Both the position numbers and the translations under genes were made by a program. This document shows positions 1 to 8,947 of a stretch of 64,000 nucleotides of DNA, one piece after another. Location: NCBI RefSeq assembly GCF_000612665.1, contig NZ_HG942029.1, positions 1 through 64,000 on the forward strand. Direction: 5' to 3'. The notes beneath the pieces are model-generated. The model did not search any database and was not told the origin of the DNA. It saw only the letters and a program-made list of their open reading frames with translations. This DNA is from Neobacillus dielmonensis (lineage in GTDB: Bacteria; Bacillota; Bacilli; Bacillales; Cytobacillaceae). Numbering within the stretch: the first letter of the stretch is position 1; every line of letters starts with the position of its first letter.

Positions 1-23
1 GCTGCCAGGCTGTTTTAAAATAA

Positions 24-43
24 TATTATCGCGGGGTGAAGCA
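24..43 (+). repeat. tRNA-fMet 5' fragment copy
   Basis: Positions 24-43 match 161-180, which is the lead-in plus the 5' acceptor arm of the initiator tRNA, at 19 of 20 bases. The sequence diverges at once afterwards and no second tRNA can be folded. It looks like a relic of a tandem tRNA copy or of a recombination event at the tRNA 5' end. Nothing else recognisable lies in 1-166. Confidence 0.45.
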
Positions 44-166
44 ACGAGCGTTGCCTCATCGAATAATCTGCGAGTTGTACCCATCGAACTGCTACTTGAA
101 TAAGCTACTGAGATGGGGACAGTCCATGAAACTATGAGCATGGACAATATTAATAACTTTTATTAT

Positions 167-240
<74 letters not shown>

Positions 241-243
241 TCT

Positions 244-320
244 GGTCTGGTAGTTCAGTTGGTTAGAATGCCTGCCTGTCACGCAGGAGGTCGCGGGTTC
301 GAGTCCCGTCCAGACCGCCA
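244..320 (+). tRNA. tRNA-Asp (GTC)
   Basis: Acceptor GGTCTGG pairs with CCAGACC, followed by discriminator G and an encoded CCA. The anticodon GTC is at 278-280. The T-arm holds GGTTCGAGTCC. It follows the initiator tRNA directly and is closed by a terminator. Confidence 0.97.
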
Positions 321-334
321 TTACATAGCAGATT

Positions 335-363
335 AAACACACTGGAAAAAGTGTGTTTTTTTG
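335..363 (+). terminator. terminator of the tRNA pair
   Basis: Stem AAACACACT / AGTGTGTTT followed by a T tract, 15 nt after the tRNA-Asp CCA end. Confidence 0.85.
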
Positions 364-437
364 TTTGCATTTAACTATTTTTAAAGCATTCTCGATCATT
401 TCTATTAAAGACAAAATTAGAAAAAAACTCGAAGAAA

Positions 438-516
438 TGTCGTTAATAGGCCCTATTAACGACAAAACACCGAAAATATTTTGATAAAATGTCTTTAATG
501 GAGCTTCTTAAAGACA
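438..516. repeat. TGTC(G/T)TTAA inverted repeats
   Basis: The gap between the tRNAs and tsaE (364-764) has no gene. It holds a perfect 13-bp inverted repeat with a 1-nt centre (438-464) and a 9-bp inverted repeat starting with TGTCTTTAA (490-516). A third half-unit, TGTCGTTAAT, lies at 541-550. The units look like one short intergenic repeat family. No T tract follows, so they are not obvious terminators. Confidence 0.6.
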
Positions 517-680
517 ATTTTGCAGAAAAAAACACAGAAGTGTCGTTAATAAAAATCCTAAAGCTAAAATTGCTAACTGTGCTGGTCAGAACAGAACCAT
601 TCGCCTGTCTTTCAAAGGCTGTAACCTAACTTTTTTTGCTCAAAAGATAAAAATCAGGTAAACTACTATAGATTAGGTGT

Positions 681-708
681 CCTTAGGCGAGTGCCTAAGG
701 TTTTTTTT
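681..708 (+). terminator. terminator upstream of tsaE
   Basis: Stem CCTTAGGC / GCCTAAGG with loop GAGT followed by eight T residues. It separates the upstream region from the tsaE operon; it could also work as an attenuator for that operon. Confidence 0.8.
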
Positions 709-764
709 ATGAAAAAATAAGGTAAAATGAAGATATGTATAAGGCATGGATAAAAGGTGATGGT

Positions 765-1220
765 ATGAACCAATTTGAACGAAATACAGCAAGCTCTGAA
801 GAAACTTCCCAGTTTGCCCAAAGGCTTGCTGCACTGTTGCAGCCTGGAGATGTCATTGCTCTTGAAGGAGACTTAGGGGCAGGTAAAACAACCTTTACCA
901 AAGGCTTGGCATTGGGATTAGAAATCAAGAAAACAGTCAATAGCCCGACTTTTACCATTATTAAAGAATATCATGGCAGATTGCCCTTGTATCATATGGA
1001 TGTGTACCGGGTAGAAGACGCATTAGAGGACTTAGGTTTCGATGAATACTTTGAGGGTGAAGGAGTCACCGTAGTAGAGTGGGCCCATTTGATTGAAGAG
1101 CAGCTGCCTGAAGCGCGGTTAACGATTTATCTGTATCATGAAAGCGATGATAAACGGAGAATCGTTCTCGTGCCTAAGGGCAAGCGATATGAGGAATTAT
1201 GTAAGGAGATTTTTCAATGA
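765..1220 (+). CDS. tsaE: tRNA threonylcarbamoyladenosine biosynthesis ATPase TsaE
   Basis: Small ATPase of the t6A37 tRNA modification complex, acting with TsaB and TsaD in the cytoplasm. The Walker A motif GDLGAGKTTF lies about 35-44 residues from the start, followed by SPTFTIIKEY and the VVEWAH segment characteristic of the family. The start at 765 is chosen over an in-frame ATG at 735: it has AAAGGTG just upstream and the protein then begins MNQFERNT, giving 151 aa, close to B. subtilis YdiB. The stop overlaps the tsaB start (ATGA), so the two are translationally coupled. First gene of the tsaE-tsaB-rimI-tsaD operon. Confidence 0.95.
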   Translation: MNQFERNTASSEETSQFAQRLAALLQPGDVIALEGDLGAGKTTFTKGLALGLEIKKTVNSPTFTIIKEYHGRLPLYHMDVYRVEDALEDLGFDEYFEGEGVTVVEWAHLIEEQLPEARLTIYLYHESDDKRRIVLVPKGKRYEELCKEIFQ

Positions 1221-1924
1221 CAATATTAGCGATTGATACTTCTAATAATCCATTAGGAGTAGCGCTTTTAGAAGAGGACCGAGTCCTTGGCGAATATATT
1301 ACCAATTTAAAAAAGAATCATTCTATCCGGATTATGCCGGCGATTGAGACCCTGATGAAGGAATGTGAGCGGGTTCCCGCTGACCTGACGAAAATTGTGA
1401 CGGCAAAAGGGCCAGGGTCTTACACCGGCGTCCGGATTGGGGTCACGATTGCCAAGACATTGGCTTGGACACTGAACATTCCTCTTGTAGGGGTTTCAAG
1501 CTTAGAAGTTTTGGCTGCAGGGACAGGACGGTATTTTGATGGCTATGTATCCCCGCTATTCGACGCGAGAAGAGGGCAAATCTATACAGGTCTTTACCAG
1601 TTTCAGAACGGCAAATTAACTGTGGTGGAGCCGGATCAGCTTGTGCTAGCGGTTGATTGGGCGGAAAAGCTTTCCAAAACCAAACAACGTATATTATTTG
1701 TAGGAACTGATTTGCCGCTGCACCGTTCCGTTTTGCAAGAGAAACTAGGGACACAGGCGGTTTTTGCTGGAATGACGGAACAGAATCCCCGGCCGGCGGA
1801 GCTGGGTTTATTAGGAATGGATAAACCAGGAGAAGATATCCACACTTTTGTCCCGAACTATATCCGGTTGGCAGAAGCAGAGGCCAAATGGCTGGAGAAA
1901 CAGGGAAAAATCATAAAAGGATAG
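1217..1924 (+). CDS. tsaB: tRNA threonylcarbamoyladenosine biosynthesis protein TsaB
   Basis: 235-aa ASKHA-fold partner of TsaD, required for t6A formation at position 37 of ANN-decoding tRNAs. The N-terminus ILAIDTSNNPLGVALLEE and the segment GPGSYTGVRIG are diagnostic of TsaB (YdiC/YeaZ). Length matches the Bacillus family (about 229 aa). It overlaps tsaE by 4 nt and is followed 9 nt later by rimI, consistent with one operon. TsaB itself has no independent catalytic role; it forms a heterodimer with TsaD. Confidence 0.95.
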   Translation: MTILAIDTSNNPLGVALLEEDRVLGEYITNLKKNHSIRIMPAIETLMKECERVPADLTKIVTAKGPGSYTGVRIGVTIAKTLAWTLNIPLVGVSSLEVLAAGTGRYFDGYVSPLFDARRGQIYTGLYQFQNGKLTVVEPDQLVLAVDWAEKLSKTKQRILFVGTDLPLHRSVLQEKLGTQAVFAGMTEQNPRPAELGLLGMDKPGEDIHTFVPNYIRLAEAEAKWLEKQGKIIKG

Positions 1925-1933
1925 GATAGATAA

Positions 1934-2383
1934 ATGGAAGACACATTTAGTTTTCGTTATATGAGGGAAGAGGATATTGATCAGGTTTTAGAGATTGAAC
2001 ATGCATCTTTTACCCTGCCGTGGAGCAGGGAAGCTTTCTATAATGAATTGCATAACAACAAATTTGCCGTCTACATTGTGTTAGAGCACGGTGATAAAGT
2101 CATTGGCTACTGCGGGGTATGGATTGTCCTTGATGAGGCGCATATTACGAATGTAGCCATTCTGCCGGAATACCGCGGCAGGAAGCTTGGGGAAGCCATG
2201 ATGCGCAAATTAATGACGACGGCCAGGGAAATGGGCGCTAAGAGCATGACCCTGGAAGCAAGGGTAACAAATTATGTGGCACAATCTCTGTATCGAAAAA
2301 TGGGATTTCAAAATGGCGGAATCCGGAAAAACTATTATTCGGATAATCAGGAAGATGCCTTAGTAATGTGGGTGAACTTATAA
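1934..2383 (+). CDS. rimI: ribosomal protein S18-alanine N-acetyltransferase RimI
   Basis: 149-aa GNAT acetyltransferase. The acetyl-CoA-binding loop [15 protein letters not shown] fits motif A (V-x-P-x-x-R-G-x-G-like, with the last G replaced: RGRKLG), followed by [19 protein letters not shown], the RimI signature. It acetylates the N-terminus of ribosomal protein S18 in E. coli; in Bacillus the substrate is inferred. It sits between tsaB and tsaD exactly as in B. subtilis ydiD, and its stop overlaps the tsaD start by one base. Confidence 0.92.
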   Translation: MEDTFSFRYMREEDIDQVLEIEHASFTLPWSREAFYNELHNNKFAVYIVLEHGDKVIGYCGVWIVLDEAHITNVAILPEYRGRKLGEAMMRKLMTTAREMGAKSMTLEARVTNYVAQSLYRKMGFQNGGIRKNYYSDNQEDALVMWVNL

Positions 2384-3402
2384 TGAAAGATCAATTAATT
2401 TTAGGAATTGAGACAAGCTGTGATGAGACAGCTGTAGCCATTATTAAAAATGGCCGGGAAATAACAGCCAATGTGGTAGCATCGCAAATCGAAAGCCATA
2501 AACGGTTTGGGGGTGTGGTTCCAGAAATTGCCTCCCGTCATCATGTCGAGCAAATGACCATTGTGTTGGAGGAGGCCCTTAGTCAAGGGCACGTAACGAT
2601 GGCTGATATTGATGCCATAGCGGTTACAGAAGGTCCGGGATTGGTAGGCGCCCTGTTGATTGGTGTCAATGCTGCCAAGGCACTGGCATTTGCCAATCAA
2701 AAGCCGCTGGTCCCTGTCCATCATATTGCTGGGCACATTTATGCGAACCGGTTAGTGACAGAGTTTAAATTTCCGCTATTGGCTTTGGTAGTGTCCGGGG
2801 GACACACTGAGCTGGTCTACATGAAAGAGCACGGCCATTTTGAGGTAATTGGGGAGACGCGCGACGATGCGGCTGGTGAGGCCTATGACAAGGTAGCCAG
2901 AACGTTAAATATGCCGTACCCAGGCGGACCGCACATTGACAGGATGGCCCATGAAGGAACTCCAACAATTGATCTGCCCCGTGCATGGCTGGAAGAAGGC
3001 TCTTACGATTTTAGCTTTAGCGGCTTGAAATCGGCTGTGATTAATACAGTCCACAATGCTGAGCAGCGCGGTGAAACAATTGCCCCGGAAGATTTGGCTG
3101 CCAGCTTTCAAGCCAGTGTTGTCGACGTTTTAGTGACGAAAGCGAAAAGGGCTGTTGAACAATATGGAGTCAAACAATTATTAGTGGCTGGTGGCGTTGC
3201 GGCTAATAAGGGCCTAAGGGAAGCATTACAACAGACCTTTTCACAGCAGTCTGATGTGGAACTGGTCATTCCTCCGTTATCATTATGTACCGACAATGCT
3301 GCCATGATTGCTGCTGCAGGCAGTGTCATGTTTGAAAAAGGAATTAGAGCCGAAATGACCTTGAATGCCAACCCTGGGTTAGATATTGAGATATTTAACT
3401 AA
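2383..3402 (+). CDS. tsaD: tRNA N6-adenosine threonylcarbamoyltransferase TsaD
   Basis: Catalytic subunit that transfers threonylcarbamoyl to A37 of t[18 protein letters not shown] is the N-terminal phosphate-binding motif. Metal-binding histidines lie in PVHHIAGH, and VVSGGHTEL and [10 protein letters not shown] are family hallmarks; [12 protein letters not shown] is the second nucleotide loop. An ATG at 2383 overlaps the rimI stop (TAATG) and has GGTGA 7 nt upstream. An in-frame GTG at 2368 would only add five residues and is less likely. 339 aa, slightly shorter than B. subtilis Gcp. Last gene of the operon, closed by a strong terminator. Confidence 0.96.
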   Translation: MKDQLILGIETSCDETAVAIIKNGREITANVVASQIESHKRFGGVVPEIASRHHVEQMTIVLEEALSQGHVTMADIDAIAVTEGPGLVGALLIGVNAAKALAFANQKPLVPVHHIAGHIYANRLVTEFKFPLLALVVSGGHTELVYMKEHGHFEVIGETRDDAAGEAYDKVARTLNMPYPGGPHIDRMAHEGTPTIDLPRAWLEEGSYDFSFSGLKSAVINTVHNAEQRGETIAPEDLAASFQASVVDVLVTKAKRAVEQYGVKQLLVAGGVAANKGLREALQQTFSQQSDVELVIPPLSLCTDNAAMIAAAGSVMFEKGIRAEMTLNANPGLDIEIFN

Positions 3403-3403
3403 G

Positions 3404-3430
3404 TTCCCCTTAAAAGGGGAATTTTTTTGT
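3404..3430 (+). terminator. terminator of tsaEB-rimI-tsaD
   Basis: Stem TTCCCCTT / AAGGGGAA followed by seven T residues, immediately after the tsaD stop. Confidence 0.9.
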
Positions 3431-3460
3431 GGAAAAGTAAATTGGGTTAAAAAGGATTCT

Positions 3461-3642
3461 TAATTAAACGTTTAAGTAGGAATGAAGAGATTTAATTAAT
3501 TGTTTGTTTAAATATAATTAAACATTTGATTAAAACTGCTGAACACATGTTTTAAATGGGTTTTCGCGATTAATCAAACGATTGAGTAAGAATAATTAAA
3601 CGTTTGATTAGTTTCTCAAGTTTTTAACTAAACGTTTGTTTA
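3461..3642. promoter_or_regulatory. five iterated 18-bp palindromes (TAATTAAACGTTTGATTA type)
   Basis: Between tsaD and the ABC-F gene lie five copies of one imperfect palindrome with core TAAACGTTTA: 3461-3478, 3515-3532, 3571-3588, 3593-3610 and 3625-3642. The copy at 3593-3610 reads TAATTAAACGTTTGATTA. A half copy lies near 3497-3512. Centre spacings are about 54, 56, 22 and 32 bp, close to whole helical turns. No regulator of a type known to bind this dyad lies next to it. The array leads directly into a row of DnaA boxes, so binding by a replication-related protein is one possibility (inference). Confidence 0.7.
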
Positions 3643-3652
3643 AATGAATAAC

Positions 3653-3810
3653 TGTGGATAATAAAATCGCATACATAACGATGGAACTGTGGATAAGTTA
3701 TAAAGTTTGTTGATAATGTGGATAAATTCAATATAAATTGTGGATAATGTGGAAAAGTCAGTGGATTACTTTAATAAAGCCATCCTTTTTGTGAATAAGC
3801 TTGTGGAAAA
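3653..3810 (+). promoter_or_regulatory. DnaA-box cluster
   Basis: Four perfect DnaA boxes (TGTGGATAA, complement of TTATCCACA) lie in the same orientation at 3653-3661, 3688-3696, 3717-3725 and 3739-3747. Near-matches are at 3748-3756 (TGTGGAAAA), 3790-3798 (TGTGAATAA) and 3802-3810 (TGTGGAAAA). Such density outside oriC is far above chance. From memory, the gcp-ydiF gap of B. subtilis is one of the known oriC-proximal DnaA-box clusters that titrate DnaA, and this is the same gene gap. Confidence 0.8.
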
Positions 3811-3844
3811 ACAAGAAATTATTATCTTTCTATAATACTTTATG

Positions 3845-3874
3845 TAAAAAAAAACCGGACAAAAGTGTCCGGTA
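3845..3874 (-). terminator. terminator of the ABC-F gene
   Basis: Stem ACCGGACA / TGTCCGGT, followed on the minus strand by a run of nine T residues, 7 nt after the ydiF stop. Confidence 0.9.
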
Positions 3875-3880
3875 TCACCA

Positions 3881-5800
3881 TTATTCCGCCAAATCAGCCC
3901 ATTCTTCCATTAATTGTTCGAGGTCTGCTTTGGCTTGTTCATTCTTACTATTAATTTCTAATACTTTTTCGTGGTCTTGGAATACTTCAGGCTCGCATAA
4001 TTGCTGTTCATAGGATTGTATTTCTTCTTCTAGTTGTTCAATCTTCTGTTCGATTTCTTCTAGTTTTCTTTTGCGCTGACGTTCAAGCTTTTTAGATTCT
4101 TTGTCTTGTTGATAACTTGTTTTTTCAATCTGGTCATTGGCTGCGGCTTTCTGCTGTGATGATTGTGCCTCCAAGGCGGCCAGCTCTTCTTGTTCTAGTT
4201 TCTTTTCTAAATAATAATCGTAATCGCCAAGATATTCGGTACTGCCTGTTGGACTAAGCTCTAATACCTTTGTGGCAATCCGGTTAATAAAGTATCGGTC
4301 ATGGGAAACGAACAAAATCGTTCCCGGATAATCGACTAAGGCATTCTCCAAAATTTCCTTGCTGTCCAGATCCAAGTGGTTAGTCGGCTCGTCGAGAATT
4401 AATAGATTGGCTTTTTCCATCATCAGCTTGGCCAATGCCAGCCGAGCCTTCTCACCGCCGCTTAAGGAGGAGACTGTTTTTAATACATCATCACCAGAGA
4501 ACAGGAAATTCCCCAAAACGGTGCGGATTTCTTTTTCCGGCTTGAGCGGGTATTCGTCCCATAATTCGTTTAAGACACGTTTATTGGAGGATAGGTTTGC
4601 TTGCTCCTGATCATAATATCCAATGGATAAGTTTGTCCCATATTGGACCGTTCCTGCAAGGGACGGAAGCCTCTTGATAATTGTCTTTAACAGGGTTGAT
4701 TTGCCGATACCATTGGGACCGACAAGGGCAATGCTATCCCCGCGAAACACACGAAAGGAAATTCCCTCAGACACTTTATCGCCATCATAACCGACTGCAA
4801 GTGACTCTACCGTTAACACGTCATTTCCACTCTGTTTTTCAATATCAAACAAGAAGTTGGCCGATTTTTCATCGCCTTGTGGACGGTCCATTACTTCTAT
4901 CTTCTCGAGTTTCTTTCGGCGGCTTTGTGCCCGTTTAGTGGTTGAAGCCCGCGCTAGGTTTCTTTGGATAAAGTCCTGGAGGGCAGCAATCTCTTGCTGT
5001 TGCTTTTCGTACAGCTTCATTTCCCGTTCGTAATTGGCTGCCTTCTGTTCCAGATAGGCACTGTAGTTGCCTGTATACTTTTGCATTTGCCGGCGCGACA
5101 GTTCGTAGACTTGTGTTACCACTTTATCTAGAAAGTAGCGGTCGTGGGAAACGATGAGAATCGCCCCGTCATATCCTTGCAAATATTGCTCGAGCCAGGA
5201 GAGCGTCTCAATATCGAGATGGTTGGTAGGCTCGTCCAAAATTAAAATATCAGGCTTGGTCAAAAGCAGTTTACCCAAAGCTAACCGGGTCTTTTGTCCG
5301 CCACTGAGGCTCGAGATCATCAGTGAGTGGTCCTGAAAGTTTAATCCATGCAGGATAGAGCGGATGTCCGCTTCAAATTGATAGCCACCCTGCTCTTTAA
5401 ACTTTACCTGTAGTTGGTCGTAATCTTTTAAAATCCGTTCATACTTTCCCTGATTGTTGAAAATGTCAGGGTCAGCCATTTGCTCCTCCAGCCGTCTTAA
5501 CGTTTTTTCCATGATCCGTAATTCTTCGAAAACAGTCAGCATTTCCTCCCATATCGAGAGGGTTGACTCCAAACCCGTATTTTGTGCGAGATAACCGATC
5601 GAGACATCCTTAGGTTTGATGATTTCCCCGCCATCATGCGACAGATGGCCGGCAATAATTTTCAAAAGAGTCGATTTTCCGGCTCCATTACGCCCGACCA
5701 CGGCAACGCGGTCCCGGGTTTGTAATTCAAGCTTTATATTCGATAAAATAAGGTCAGCACCATAAAATTTTTGCAGTTGATTAACTTGTAATAAAATCAT
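3881..5800 (-). CDS. ydiF: ABC-F family ATPase (YdiF type)
   Basis: Soluble tandem ABC ATPase of the ABC-F class, which acts on ribosomes rather than on transport; no membrane segments are present. The first cassette has GRNGAGKST, LSGGQKTRLALG and ILDEPTNHLD. A linker rich in charged residues follows. The second cassette has GPNGIGKST, LSGGEKARLALA and LILDEPTNHLD. The C-terminus is a strongly charged coiled coil (about residues 535-639). The ATG at 5800 is preferred because GAGGTG sits 7 nt upstream; an in-frame GTG three codons earlier overlaps that site. It is the B. subtilis ydiF equivalent by position next to tsaD. Specific role (translation factor or antibiotic protection) cannot be told from sequence. 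Confidence 0.9.
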   Translation of the reverse strand: MILLQVNQLQKFYGADLILSNIKLELQTRDRVAVVGRNGAGKSTLLKIIAGHLSHDGGEIIKPKDVSIGYLAQNTGLESTLSIWEEMLTVFEELRIMEKTLRRLEEQMADPDIFNNQGKYERILKDYDQLQVKFKEQGGYQFEADIRSILHGLNFQDHSLMISSLSGGQKTRLALGKLLLTKPDILILDEPTNHLDIETLSWLEQYLQGYDGAILIVSHDRYFLDKVVTQVYELSRRQMQKYTGNYSAYLEQKAANYEREMKLYEKQQQEIAALQDFIQRNLARASTTKRAQSRRKKLEKIEVMDRPQGDEKSANFLFDIEKQSGNDVLTVESLAVGYDGDKVSEGISFRVFRGDSIALVGPNGIGKSTLLKTIIKRLPSLAGTVQYGTNLSIGYYDQEQANLSSNKRVLNELWDEYPLKPEKEIRTVLGNFLFSGDDVLKTVSSLSGGEKARLALAKLMMEKANLLILDEPTNHLDLDSKEILENALVDYPGTILFVSHDRYFINRIATKVLELSPTGSTEYLGDYDYYLEKKLEQEELAALEAQSSQQKAAANDQIEKTSYQQDKESKKLERQRKRKLEEIEQKIEQLEEEIQSYEQQLCEPEVFQDHEKVLEINSKNEQAKADLEQLMEEWADLAE

Positions 5801-6030
5801 TTTTTTCACCTCAATTACCTATGAATAGTGTACCTTATTCCGAATAGGTCGGCAATAAAGGGACGTTTTTCGGGTATGTGTATATTTTGGGAAAGGCTTT
5901 GTTAATTGGGCTGTAAAGGGGTCAATAATAGCGGTTAATAGAACTTTTGGAAAAAAATAATCTAATTCGTTCAAAGTTTCACAGACAGATTCGTGAAAAT
6001 ATAGTATTATTCCTTTGGGAGGCTTTTTTT

Positions 6031-6537
6031 ATGGCTGAGTTTACGCATTTTAATGAAGAAGGCAGGGCCAAGATGGTGGACGTTAGTGATAAGCCGGAAA
6101 CCGCACGGACGGCACTAGCTCACTCCAGCATCACGGTCAGCAAAGAAATTTATGAAAAAGTGACCAATAATCAAATGAAAAAAGGCGATGTTCTGGCGGT
6201 GGCCCAGGTTGCAGCCATCATGGCGGCTAAAAAAACATGGGACATCATTCCAATGTGTCATCCAATCCCCTTGACCGGTGTGAACGTGAACTTTTCATGG
6301 GAACCTGTGGAGGAGAATCAGTATAAGTTACTTATACGAGCCGAAGTAAAAACAAAGGGCAGCACTGGCGTCGAGATGGAAGCGCTAACAGCGGCATCGG
6401 CTTGCGCATTAACGGTATATGATATGTGTAAAGCTGTCGATAAGGGCATGGTAATTGGCCCGACCTATTTAGTAAGGAAAACCGGAGGGAAAAACGGCGA
6501 CTTTATTAGAGAAGACATAAATCATTTTGAGAGGTGA
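6031..6537 (+). CDS. moaC: cyclic pyranopterin monophosphate synthase MoaC
   Basis: 168-aa enzyme that with MoaA converts GTP to cPMP, the first step of molybdenum cofactor synthesis. Family motifs visible: [10 protein letters not shown] near the N-terminus, [12 protein letters not shown] (catalytic region) and [27 protein letters not shown] near the C-terminus. The ATG at 6031 follows GGGAGG by about 9 nt; upstream in-frame codons reach 5947 but lack a ribosome site and family similarity. It is 5 nt from rex, the same order as in B. subtilis, so the two are co-transcribed. Confidence 0.95.
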   Translation: MAEFTHFNEEGRAKMVDVSDKPETARTALAHSSITVSKEIYEKVTNNQMKKGDVLAVAQVAAIMAAKKTWDIIPMCHPIPLTGVNVNFSWEPVEENQYKLLIRAEVKTKGSTGVEMEALTAASACALTVYDMCKAVDKGMVIGPTYLVRKTGGKNGDFIREDINHFER

Positions 6538-6542
6538 GGAGT

Positions 6543-7202
6543 ATGGCGAACGAGACAACAAAGATTCCACAGGCAACAGCGAAACGACTACCCTTATATT
6601 ATCGATTCATCCAAAACCTGCATGCCTCCGGGAAACAACGGGTTTCTTCAGCAGAATTAAGCGAGGCTGTAAAGGTAGATTCGGCAACGATTCGCCGGGA
6701 CTTTTCCTATTTTGGTGCTTTGGGGAAAAAAGGATATGGCTATAACGTCAATTATCTCCTAAATTTCTTTCGGAAAACACTCGATCAGGATGAATTGACC
6801 AAGGTAGCCTTGATTGGTGTAGGTAATTTAGGAACCGCTTTTTTGCATTATAATTTTATGAAAAATAATAATACAAAAATTGAATGTGCGTTTGATGTGT
6901 CCCCTGAGAAAATTGGGACTTCGATTGGGGATGTTCCGGTTTACTCCATGGATGAATTGGAAAATTACCTAGTCGAGGAAAATATTCCGGTTGTTATTTT
7001 GACGGTACCGGCTCCGGTTGCCCAACAAATTACGGACCGAATTGTGAAAACCAGTGTCAAAGGGATCCTAAATTTTACCCCGGCCCGGTTAAATGTTCCA
7101 CCCGCCATTCGTGTTCATCATATTGATTTAGCAGTCGAACTGCAGTCATTGGTATACTTTTTAAAACATTATCCAAATACCTTGGAACCAGAGGAAGATT
7201 AA
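6543..7202 (+). CDS. rex: redox-sensing transcriptional repressor Rex
   Basis: Repressor that senses the NADH/NAD+ ratio and controls fermentative and respiratory genes. The N-terminal winged helix includes [30 protein letters not shown]. The Rossmann fold has [12 protein letters not shown]. The C-terminal domain-swapped helix region ends LVYFLKHYP. 219 aa. ATG at 6543 is chosen because GAGGTGAGGA lies just upstream; the moaC stop overlaps this Shine-Dalgarno stretch. Gene order moaC-rex matches B. subtilis ydiG-ydiH. Confidence 0.95.
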   Translation: MANETTKIPQATAKRLPLYYRFIQNLHASGKQRVSSAELSEAVKVDSATIRRDFSYFGALGKKGYGYNVNYLLNFFRKTLDQDELTKVALIGVGNLGTAFLHYNFMKNNNTKIECAFDVSPEKIGTSIGDVPVYSMDELENYLVEENIPVVILTVPAPVAQQITDRIVKTSVKGILNFTPARLNVPPAIRVHHIDLAVELQSLVYFLKHYPNTLEPEED

Positions 7203-7205
7203 AGA

Positions 7206-7240
7206 AAGAACAGACCTTATCAAAAAGGTCTGTTCTTTTT
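7206..7240. terminator. bidirectional terminator between rex and degV
   Basis: Stem AAGAACAGACCTT / AAGGTCTGTTCTT followed by T residues on the plus strand and preceded by A-rich sequence that serves the convergent degV gene. It overlaps the degV stop by two bases. Confidence 0.85.
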
Positions 7241-8066
7241 AAAATGAGATAATCATGCCGCCTTTGCCGGCATAGGTCCCCATTGTTGCCCCCATGTAGT
7301 TGACGAGAACGTCTTTAGGTTGGAACCTTTCTATGAGTTCTTGCTTAATGGCTTCGGCTTCCTCCACATTACCGGTGTGAGTAATCCCAAATACCGTATT
7401 AGAAAAATCACTGTGTTTCTCTTGAATGAGTTCCATTGTGTGATTATGAAATCGTTTCTTGCCTCTAACTTTCTCTTTGATCTCGACTTTCCCGCCCTCG
7501 ACTCTTTCTAAAATAACCTTGATATTAAGAATTTTCGCTAACGAGCCTTGAAACTTGCTGAGGCGGCCGCCTTTGACGATATTCTCCAGGGTATCCAGGA
7601 GGACCAGGATGGTCATTTTTTCTCGGTAATCGGTCAGGTCCTTCAGGATTTCCTCCATCGACTGGCCTTGCTGGGCGAGTTCTGCGGCACGGATAATTTG
7701 CAATCCATGTCCTAACGAGCCGGCAAGTGTATCAAACACTGTGACGTTGGCGTCTGACAGGTCTTTGCCAAGGCAGGCAGATTGATAGGTGCCGCTCAGG
7801 CCGGATGAAATGGTCAGGCAAAGCAGCTGGTCATCTTTGGTGAATTGGTTAAAGGTTTTGGCAAACAAGGCCGGTGAAGGTTGAGATGTTTTTGGCAGCT
7901 CATCTGAATGGAACATTTTTGTAAAAAAGTCCTGTGGGGACAGGCTGACTCCTTCAGAAAAGGTTTTGTTGTCGATCAGAACGGTCAACGGGACCACAGT
8001 GATGTTGTATTTTTCTATTAAATGTTTCGGCAAATCAGCCGAGCTATCGGTGATAATTTTGATCAT
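7239..8066 (-). CDS. DegV family protein
   Basis: 275-aa DegV/FakB-type lipid-binding protein. IITDSSADLPKHL at the N-terminus and LPKTSQPSP around residue 57 are the conserved fatty-acid-binding signatures; VLDTLENIVKGGRLSK is the typical middle segment. DegV proteins of the FakB group bind fatty acids and present them to FakA kinase; whether this copy does so is not shown. It is monocistronic, transcribed towards rex, and ends inside the shared terminator. A start at 8066 with GGACGGGGTCTC upstream is only weakly supported by a ribosome site. Confidence 0.85.
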   Translation of the reverse strand: MIKIITDSSADLPKHLIEKYNITVVPLTVLIDNKTFSEGVSLSPQDFFTKMFHSDELPKTSQPSPALFAKTFNQFTKDDQLLCLTISSGLSGTYQSACLGKDLSDANVTVFDTLAGSLGHGLQIIRAAELAQQGQSMEEILKDLTDYREKMTILVLLDTLENIVKGGRLSKFQGSLAKILNIKVILERVEGGKVEIKEKVRGKKRFHNHTMELIQEKHSDFSNTVFGITHTGNVEEAEAIKQELIERFQPKDVLVNYMGATMGTYAGKGGMIISF

Positions 8067-8229
8067 AGAGACCCCGTCCTTAAATATTTTTCTTTTATTT
8101 TAGTATAACAGTTAGCGGAGTGGATGGTACTTTAAATAATTTGTCTGGTCGTTCTCCCTATACAAATTTGAAGGATACGGGTAAAATGTATGTAAACCTA
8201 TAAAACTAATAAGAAAGGTCGGGATTAAA

Positions 8230-8658
8230 ATGACAGAAGCTGTTCGGTCGATTCCACGTCCGCTTGTTAAAACCAATCAATGGGTGATTGTGATTAGTGT
8301 ACTCCTAACATGGGTAACCGGTTATGAGTGGATCTTATTAATACCATTTATAGCAGGAATACTTGGTTTATTATTCGGATTTAATCCGGTTATGCAAATA
8401 GCAAAGCTGTTTTTAAAGAAGGATCCCAAATCGTATATTCCAGAGGACTGGGAGCAGCAGCAGTTTAACCAAAAGATTGCGGTGTCTTGTCTTGGAATTG
8501 GATTTATCGGTTTTGTGCTGGGCTGGAATACGCTCGGTTATGTGTTTTCGGCGCTGGTAGCGATTGCTGCGTTTGTCGCGATCCTGGGATTTTGCATCGG
8601 CTGTTTTATCCACTACCAATGGAGACAATACCAATATCGCAGAACCCAACAACAATAG
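8230..8658 (+). CDS. DUF4395 family membrane protein
   Basis: 142-aa protein with four predicted membrane segments (about residues 19-34, 36-53, 82-100 and 105-125) and a basic, Gln-rich C-terminus. The N-terminal SIPRPLVKTNQWVIV and FGFNPVMQIAKLFLKK, with a Pro-rich loop, match the DUF4395 family of Bacillus and actinobacteria. Function unknown; relatives are often near thiosulfate sulfurtransferases or thioredoxins. AAGAAAGGTCGGG precedes the ATG. Monocistronic, with its own terminator. Confidence 0.8.
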   Translation: MTEAVRSIPRPLVKTNQWVIVISVLLTWVTGYEWILLIPFIAGILGLLFGFNPVMQIAKLFLKKDPKSYIPEDWEQQQFNQKIAVSCLGIGFIGFVLGWNTLGYVFSALVAIAAFVAILGFCIGCFIHYQWRQYQYRRTQQQ

Positions 8659-8674
8659 AGAGAATTTAGGAAGA

Positions 8675-8704
8675 GAGCTGTTTTTATGCAGCTCTTTTTT
8701 TTAA
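8675..8704 (+). terminator. terminator of the DUF4395 gene
   Basis: Stem AGAGCTG / CAGCTCT followed by nine T residues. Confidence 0.85.
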
Positions 8705-8730
8705 TGGGGAGATGATTAGTCCTAGCTATG

Positions 8731-8827
8731 TTATGAGGACAAGGATTACGAAAATCCCAGGAGATTTGTCTTCATGGAGCCGTTATGAGGACAAGAATTG
8801 CGAAAATCGACAAAGATTTGTCCTCAT
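8731..8827. repeat. two tandem 45-bp intergenic repeats
   Basis: Copies at 8731-8775 and 8783-8827 each begin TTATGAGGACAAG and end TTTGTC(T/C)TCAT, so each unit can fold into an imperfect hairpin (ATGAGGACAA against TTGTCCTCAT). Unit identity is roughly 80%. They lie in the gap between the DUF4395 gene and the acyl-CoA dehydrogenase. They look like a short interspersed repeat of the genome rather than a terminator. Confidence 0.7.
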
Positions 8828-8947
8828 GATTCCCTAATCACATTCAAACCTCAGCCGTATTCCTCACATTGACGCCCACCCCTTCCCCAGCTTAAAATGA
8901 AACTAAATATTTTGTAAAATTCTCCCAAAAAGAAGGGGTGACATTCA

